This document shows, one piece after another, positions 59,223 through 64,000 of a DNA stretch of 64,000 bases. The stretch is taken from the NCBI GenBank assembly GCA_943789335.1, contig CALSTS010000001.1, positions 124,001 to 188,000 on the forward strand, read 5' to 3'. Source of the DNA: an uncultured Pseudomonadales bacterium. Lineage in GTDB: Bacteria; Pseudomonadota; Gammaproteobacteria; Pseudomonadales; Pseudohongiellaceae. The notes beneath the pieces were generated by a model. That model ran no database searches, had not been told where the DNA came from, and saw only the letters and a list, made by a program, of their open reading frames with translations. The stretch's first letter is position 1. Each line of letters starts with the position of its first letter. The position numbers were made by a program, and so were the translations under genes.

Positions 59223-60703
59223 TATTGCATTCCTTCTTCGACCAGTTTTACAGCTTGGAACAATGCCCTGGCTTTATTCATGGTCTCTTTCCATTCCAGG
59301 GCCGGCACTGAATCAGCCACAATTCCTGCCCCAGCTTCAACATAAAGTGTCTTATCTTTAATGACAGCGGTGCGGATAGCTATAGCCATATCCATATTGC
59401 CATTCCAGGATAAATAACCCATCGCACCGCCATAAACACCACGTTTCACTGGCTCAAATTCATCAATAATTTCCATAGCTCGTACTTTTGGTGCACCACT
59501 TAGGGTCCCAACCGGCAAAGTTGCCTTTAGAACATCCAAGGCTGTTTTACCTTCTGCGATTTCACTTTCTACATTTGATGCGATATGCATAACATGAGAA
59601 TAACGCTCAACAAACATTTTACGAGTAACTTCAACTGATCCAACCTTCGATACACGACCAGCATCGTTTCGACTTAAGTCGATCAGCATTAAATGCTCAG
59701 CGCGTTCTTTCTCATCTGCGAGTAAATCTTTTTCTAGCGCCAAATCTTCTTCTTCAGAATGGCCACGACGACGAGTGCCGGCCAAAGGCCTGACAGTGAT
59801 ATTTCCATCTTCAACTCGAGCCAGAATTTCAGGAGACGCACTAACAATATGGAAGTCTTCTAGATCCATAAAAACCATATAAGGTGATGGATTCAATTGA
59901 CGCAGAGCACGATAAATATTTATCGGCTCACCATCGAAAGGAATGCTCATTCTTTGTGCCAATACAACCTGAAACACATCACCAGCCATAATGTATTCCT
60001 TAATTTTTTCTACCGCGCCTTTATAAGCTTCTTCACCAAAACTGGATATAAAACTAGATTCATCAACTTCACCGCTGTGTGGCAAGGGTCTAAATAGAGC
60101 AGGGTCAAGAGGTTTATGTAGTTCCTGCGCCAAGGCATCTAAACGTGCTTCGGCAGAGGCAAAAGCGTCTTCTTGAGAGGGATCGGCATAAACCAATAAG
60201 GAAATTGTACCGCGCAGATTATCAAACACAACAACTTCTTCAGAAACCATTAATACAATATCTGGCGTGCCAACAACATCTTCTGGGGCGCTGTGAGCCA
60301 CCTTATGTTCAACATAACGTACGGTATCGTAAGCAAAGTAACCGACTAAGCCGCCGTTGAAACGCGGTAAGCCTTCAAGTTCTGGAATTTTATATTGTTG
60401 TTGAAACGCCTCAATATCAACAAAGGGATCTACACTTTCATGCTGCTTAACTATTTCCCCATTTTGTTCCAGAGTGAAATCATTGCCGCTGACTTTAAGT
60501 ATGGTCTTGCAGGGCAAACCAATGATTGAATAGCGCCCCCATTTCTCTCCACCTTGAACGGATTCAAGAAAATAACTATAGGAGCCTTTGGCTAATTTTA
60601 AATAGACACTAAGGGGCGTTTCTAGATCGGCAAGAACTTCCCGAACCAGAGGAATACGGTTATAACCTTGACTTGCAAGGTCCTTGAACTGACTGATATT
60701 CAT
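59222..60703 (-). CDS. trpE: Anthranilate synthase component I
   Basis: 493 residues. The N-terminal allosteric region reads [20 protein letters not shown] (FLES in place of the usual LLES tryptophan site). The chorismate-binding half has [38 protein letters not shown] and [14 protein letters not shown]. It makes anthranilate from chorismate with TrpG. Its start overlaps the end of rpe by 4 bases. In Pseudomonas a gph gene lies between; here it is absent. Confidence 0.96.
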   Translation of the reverse strand: MNISQFKDLASQGYNRIPLVREVLADLETPLSVYLKLAKGSYSYFLESVQGGEKWGRYSIIGLPCKTILKVSGNDFTLEQNGEIVKQHESVDPFVDIEAFQQQYKIPELEGLPRFNGGLVGYFAYDTVRYVEHKVAHSAPEDVVGTPDIVLMVSEEVVVFDNLRGTISLLVYADPSQEDAFASAEARLDALAQELHKPLDPALFRPLPHSGEVDESSFISSFGEEAYKGAVEKIKEYIMAGDVFQVVLAQRMSIPFDGEPINIYRALRQLNPSPYMVFMDLEDFHIVSASPEILARVEDGNITVRPLAGTRRRGHSEEEDLALEKDLLADEKERAEHLMLIDLSRNDAGRVSKVGSVEVTRKMFVERYSHVMHIASNVESEIAEGKTALDVLKATLPVGTLSGAPKVRAMEIIDEFEPVKRGVYGGAMGYLSWNGNMDMAIAIRTAVIKDKTLYVEAGAGIVADSVPALEWKETMNKARALFQAVKLVEEGMQ

Positions 60704-61374
60704 GATTTATCAAGTTCCGCCCGCATCCTTTGTATGGTTGCTTGATAGTCATCGCTACCAAATATTGCTGAGCCTGCTACAAACATATCTGCGCCGGCTT
60801 GTGCGATTTCTGCAATATTATCGACACTTACGCCACCATCAACTTCGAGACGGATATCTTGGCCACTTTTGTCTATCAGCGCCCTGACCTGAGCAAGTTT
60901 ATCTAAAGTGGAGGGTATAAACTTCTGCCCACCAAAACCTGGATTAACTGACATAAGCAAAATAATATCGAGCTTATCCATCACATGCTCAAGATAACTA
61001 AGCGGTGTTGCCGGATTAAACACTAACCCAGATTTACAGCCCAAGGACTTAATCAGCCCAAGTGAACGATCAATATGATTACTGGCTTCGGGATGAAAAG
61101 TGATATAGCTGGCACCTGCCTCTGCGAAATCATTGATTAGGCTATCTACCGGAGACACCATCAAATGCACATCAATAGGCGCCTTGATGCCATAATCAAC
61201 CAGAGCTTTGCAAACCATTGGTCCAATAGTGAGATTGGGCACATAATGGTTATCCATGACATCAAAGTGCACCACATCAGCGCCGGCTGCTATTACAGTC
61301 TCAACCTCCTCACCCAAACGAGCAAAGTCTGCTGATAATATTGAAGGGGCAATTAAAAAATTCTTGGTGCTCAT
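60700..61374 (-). CDS. rpe: Ribulose-phosphate 3-epimerase
   Basis: 224 residues, TIM barrel. [16 protein letters not shown] at the start, then [19 protein letters not shown] with metal and catalytic residues, [14 protein letters not shown] and LEVDGGVS are diagnostic. It interconverts ribulose- and xylulose-5-phosphate in the pentose phosphate pathway. It heads the trpEGC operon through a 4-base overlap. Confidence 0.96.
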   Translation of the reverse strand: MSTKNFLIAPSILSADFARLGEEVETVIAAGADVVHFDVMDNHYVPNLTIGPMVCKALVDYGIKAPIDVHLMVSPVDSLINDFAEAGASYITFHPEASNHIDRSLGLIKSLGCKSGLVFNPATPLSYLEHVMDKLDIILLMSVNPGFGGQKFIPSTLDKLAQVRALIDKSGQDIRLEVDGGVSVDNIAEIAQAGADMFVAGSAIFGSDDYQATIQRMRAELDKS

Positions 61375-61451
61375 GACCTTTGATTCAGCTGTTGAAATTT
61401 AGACGAGCATTGTACAAGGTTTAAGGAGAAGTGTCCTGCAAATGAAATTTT

Positions 61452-62066
61452 CTAAACGCTCTCGATCTCCTTTATCATGGCCTGTGGGTCAGTATAATTT
61501 AAACTGATATGATGCAGCTCAGCCGACCTGTAGACTGCGAGACTGGGGAAACTATCCATCCCCATCTGCCGCGAAACCTGAATCTCTGCCAGCAAAAGTT
61601 CTTGAGTCGAAACATCTTCGAGCTGTTTTGAAAATTGCTGGGCATCGAGGCCAATTTCCGTGGCCAGCTCGATCAGCGTAGCGTTTTCCGATGGGTTCCT
61701 AGCTTCCAGATAGTACGCCTGTTGAATTCGCGCTGTCATTTGCTGGTCAAACTCATCACCTTGAATACGCGCGGCGATGACGGCACGGTTTGCTGGATAA
61801 GTGGAACGCCTAGGCGAACATTTTTCCCAAAAATCAAAGTTAAAATGAGTACCCGGTATTGTTTGTTCGATTCGCTTCCAGGTTTGTTGCAACATGTTCT
61901 GCATCGCCTCCGGCATAGGTTGATCTGTATCCGGTGCGAGTCCACCAAGTAAACTGCGAATCTGAAGTTTTTCTGCAACAGCATCAAAAATCACTCGCCG
62001 AGCAGGTTCGAACCCCCAACACCAACTACACATTGGGTCATGAACATAAAATAAAGTATCTTGCAC
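61452..62066 (-). CDS. DsbA-family (FrnE-like) thioredoxin-fold protein
   Basis: About 204 residues from GTG 62066, which lies behind AAGGTGAG; a TTG start at 62099 is possible. The active site is HDPMCSWCWGFEPARR, and the cis-Pro loop is GMDSFPSLAVYR. There is no signal peptide, so it is cytosolic. It is in the same broad family as the CGWC protein at 32.0 kb, but the two are distant. Role unknown; disulfide or glutathione chemistry is likely. Confidence 0.82.
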   Translation of the reverse strand: MQDTLFYVHDPMCSWCWGFEPARRVIFDAVAEKLQIRSLLGGLAPDTDQPMPEAMQNMLQQTWKRIEQTIPGTHFNFDFWEKCSPRRSTYPANRAVIAARIQGDEFDQQMTARIQQAYYLEARNPSENATLIELATEIGLDAQQFSKQLEDVSTQELLLAEIQVSRQMGMDSFPSLAVYRSAELHHISLNYTDPQAMIKEIESV

Positions 62067-62344
62067 CAATCTCACCTTTATAAGAAACCAAGCATTCAAA
62101 GTATAAAAGCCACACCTTAACTAAGCCAGCCTGACTTTAATTTTCTCTAACCTTTTATTTAAGTTATTCATTTTTTCTTTTGCATCTGTTAAAACGCTGG
62201 ACAAGTTCCTAAGGTGAGAGATATCTTCTGTTTACCATATTGTCTTATTGTCTGATAAACAGCTGAGATAACTTTTAATAAAATAATAAAAAACCAGTTC
62301 GCCTTATTTTATTACCCTGTTAGTAAACTGCACGGGAGTGAAAA

Positions 62345-63496
62345 ATGATAAAAAAAACCGCATTTACCCTGACCCTCATCGCCATATTGGCTGTATTTGC
62401 CAATCCAAGTATGGTCGCTGCCCAAGATTTAGAATCAATAATTCCATTCAAGGTCGGAACCTTCGCAATAAATGATATTCCAACTGTCGGCTTGGTTGTG
62501 CAGAATGATGAGCTAATCGTTGATCTTGCCGCTGCAAACCGTGCCTTAGAGCTGATACCGCAGTACAGCAAAGTAAGTATGCCAGAAGACATGTTAGGTC
62601 TAATTGCACAATATGAGTACGGTCTGAAATATCGTGTCTATGAAATCGTAAACTGGCTCGTGCAAGAGAATCTGCTAAGTGACAATTCTCAGCGAAACTT
62701 TGTCCATCCAGTAGATTCTGTAGACATCATGGCGCCGATTCAATATCCAAGCAAACTCATGAACGCGGCTGTAAATTTTTATACTCATGCCTGTGAGGGT
62801 TGTAACGATGATGAGCAGGCTGCCATGAACCGTGAACGTCAGGTGAATCGTGGTGTTCCATATTTATTCCTGAAGCCTACCCGCGGAGCAATCATCGGCG
62901 ATGGTGACAATATCATCATGCCTTATGGGCGCGACCGCATTGAATGGGAAGTCGAGATGGCCATTGTTTTTGGCCGCTCAGGCAAGTACATCTCTGCCAG
63001 TAGAGCCTACGACCATGTGTTCGGGTACATGGTTGCGATGGATATCTCTGACCGTGGAGGCCGTCCAGTTGGAGGCTTTGATGGCGGTACAGACTGGTTC
63101 GTTAGTAAGGGCCATGACACTTTTGCACCGCATGGACCTTGGATAGTTCCCAAAGAATTCTACGGCGATCCGATGGAGCGCCTACATCAGACTTTGGTCA
63201 TCGATGGGGTGACTGTTCAGGAAGCCAGGGCTGGCGATATGATCCACAATATCCCTGAGCTTATCGAATATGCCTCGTCTCTGATTACGATCTTCCCCGG
63301 TGATGTTCTGCAAAGCGGAACGTCAGGCGGCACGGGAGCTGGCAGGGTCGAGCGCGCGACTGGCTCCGGTTATTTAGTCGATGGCGAGACCATCAGAGCA
63401 AGCATAGAAGGAATCGGCACCCTGCACCACACGGTGAGATTTGAGCAGAGCATTCCGGATGACTTGTCTGGTTCGCAGTTGCCAGCAACAAGGTAG
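62345..63496 (+). CDS. Exported fumarylacetoacetate hydrolase (FAH) family protein
   Basis: 383 residues. The signal peptide MIKKTAFTLTLIAILAVFAN ends at MVAAQ, so it should be periplasmic. The C-terminal FAH domain has the metal-binding IEWEVEMAIVFGRSG, DISDRGGRP and KGHDTFAPHGPWIVP, and DVLQSGTSGGTGAGR. FAH proteins cleave C-C bonds of acylpyruvates or diketones, usually in the cytosol. Export is unusual. An N-terminal helical part (about residues 30-110) is specific to the FAH-N subgroup. The spacer upstream (62100-62344) shows no gene. Confidence 0.85.
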   Translation: MIKKTAFTLTLIAILAVFANPSMVAAQDLESIIPFKVGTFAINDIPTVGLVVQNDELIVDLAAANRALELIPQYSKVSMPEDMLGLIAQYEYGLKYRVYEIVNWLVQENLLSDNSQRNFVHPVDSVDIMAPIQYPSKLMNAAVNFYTHACEGCNDDEQAAMNRERQVNRGVPYLFLKPTRGAIIGDGDNIIMPYGRDRIEWEVEMAIVFGRSGKYISASRAYDHVFGYMVAMDISDRGGRPVGGFDGGTDWFVSKGHDTFAPHGPWIVPKEFYGDPMERLHQTLVIDGVTVQEARAGDMIHNIPELIEYASSLITIFPGDVLQSGTSGGTGAGRVERATGSGYLVDGETIRASIEGIGTLHHTVRFEQSIPDDLSGSQLPATR

Positions 63497-63514
63497 TATC
63501 GGGATAATTATTTG

Positions 63515-64000
63515 CTAATCCTCGTCAGCCATCGACTGCCTGATGATTTCCCATGCTTCCTCAACATCATCAACAAAAGCGAAGCATTCTAGATCATCAG
63601 GATTAGCCATTCCTTCTTCTATAAACACATCAAAATTGATCAATCGATGCCAATATTCACTGCCGAAGAGTAATATTGGCAGTGGCTCAATTTTTCCTGT
63701 TTGCACCAAGGTCAAGGCTTCAAAAACTTCGTCTATGGTGCCAAAGCCACCTGGAAATGCGACGATAGCCCGTGCTCTTAACAAAAAATGCATTTTACGA
63801 ATTGCGAAATAGTGAAAGCGAAAACAAAGTTCAGGCGTTATGTATTCATTTGGGTATTGTTCATGTGGCAGCACAATATTTAAACCAATAGATTCATAAC
63901 CTGCTTCACTTGCTCCTCGATTAGCGGCCTCCATAATCCCTGGTCCGCCACCGGTTACAACATGCAAATCCGGACAGCCATCACAACCCGATTTCGTAGA
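63515..64000 (-). CDS. LOG-family (lysine decarboxylase-like) nucleotide 5'-monophosphate hydrolase, 5' end outside window
   Basis: At least 162 codons; the frame is open to the window edge (SGCDGCPDLHVVT...). It carries GGGPGIMEAANRGA and the PGGFGTIDEVFEALTLVQTG motif of LOG phosphoribohydrolases (Rossmann fold), which release free cytokinin-type bases or act on AMP. The gene ends 18 bases from the FAH gene, tail to tail. The CDGC just upstream is outside the usual LOG core and may be part of an N-terminal extension. Confidence 0.85.
   Translation of the reverse strand, partial: STKSGCDGCPDLHVVTGGGPGIMEAANRGASEAGYESIGLNIVLPHEQYPNEYITPELCFRFHYFAIRKMHFLLRARAIVAFPGGFGTIDEVFEALTLVQTGKIEPLPILLFGSEYWHRLINFDVFIEEGMANPDDLECFAFVDDVEEAWEIIRQSMADED

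Overview
The window looks like a chromosomal segment of an AT-rich marine-type gammaproteobacterium related to the Pseudomonadales/Cellvibrionales side of the class. The evidence is gene order. The blocks dksA-gluQ-(cbrA)-cbrB-crcZ-pcnB-panBCD-acs, dsbD-aroQ-accBC-prmA-dusB-fis-purHD and rpe-trpE-trpG-trpC-vfr-osmC-coq7 all follow the order known from Pseudomonas aeruginosa, but several members are missing. I found no tRNA or rRNA genes, insertion sequences, prophage or CRISPR array.

Layout. 0-7 kb: mgtE (cut by the window start), yjgA, mrp, the membrane pyrophosphatase hppA, a coiled-coil lipoprotein, an unknown exported or membrane protein and a small DksA/TraR protein. 7.4-12 kb: a Tat-exported sulfite-oxidase-like molybdoenzyme, a lipoprotein multicopper oxidase, a cystathionine gamma-synthase family PLP enzyme and a Rieske protein. 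12-22.4 kb: the dksA-to-acs block, in which nearly every gene except a deoxynucleoside kinase is interrupted by single-base shifts. 22.4-25.6 kb: a graveyard of lipoprotein, TPR, NTF2-like and copper-chaperone fragments. 25.6-31.2 kb: moeA, an RmlD-like gene, ssb and uvrA. 31.3-39.8 kb: a DUF3237 protein, a DsbA-like protein, three tandem PQQ dehydrogenases and a sulfotransferase. 39.8-44.1 kb: manB/algC, galU, a manC remnant, fabA and fabB. 44.1-57.2 kb: a lone DsbD sensor domain, a CPA2 antiporter, then aroQ through coq7. 57.3-61.4 kb: a vfr gene lacking its cAMP domain, then trpC, trpG, trpE and rpe. 61.4-64 kb: a second DsbA-like protein, an exported FAH-family protein and a LOG-family gene cut by the window end.

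The most striking item is the cbrB-crcZ locus. A good sigma-54 -24/-12 promoter at about 15706-15721 is followed by a roughly 285-nt non-coding stretch with A-rich Hfq/Crc-type motifs and a strong intrinsic terminator, just upstream of pcnB. This is exactly where the CrcZ regulatory RNA lies in Pseudomonas. The partner kinase gene cbrA is absent from its usual place. In the CbrB receiver domain the phospho-acceptor Asp, one acidic-pocket residue and the conserved Lys are all replaced, while the AAA+ core and the HTH domain still read well. The locus therefore looks like a carbon-catabolite RNA circuit that has lost its phosphorelay.

A second theme is clean gene loss inside conserved operons: cbrA, folK, trpD, gph, speD, most of dsbD, most of manC and the cAMP domain of vfr. 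A third is that frameshifts cluster between about 10 and 25 kb. Many of these shifts are one-base changes in homopolymers. The sequence alone cannot separate real decay from local consensus error, but the multi-residue and domain-size losses cannot be explained by homopolymer errors.
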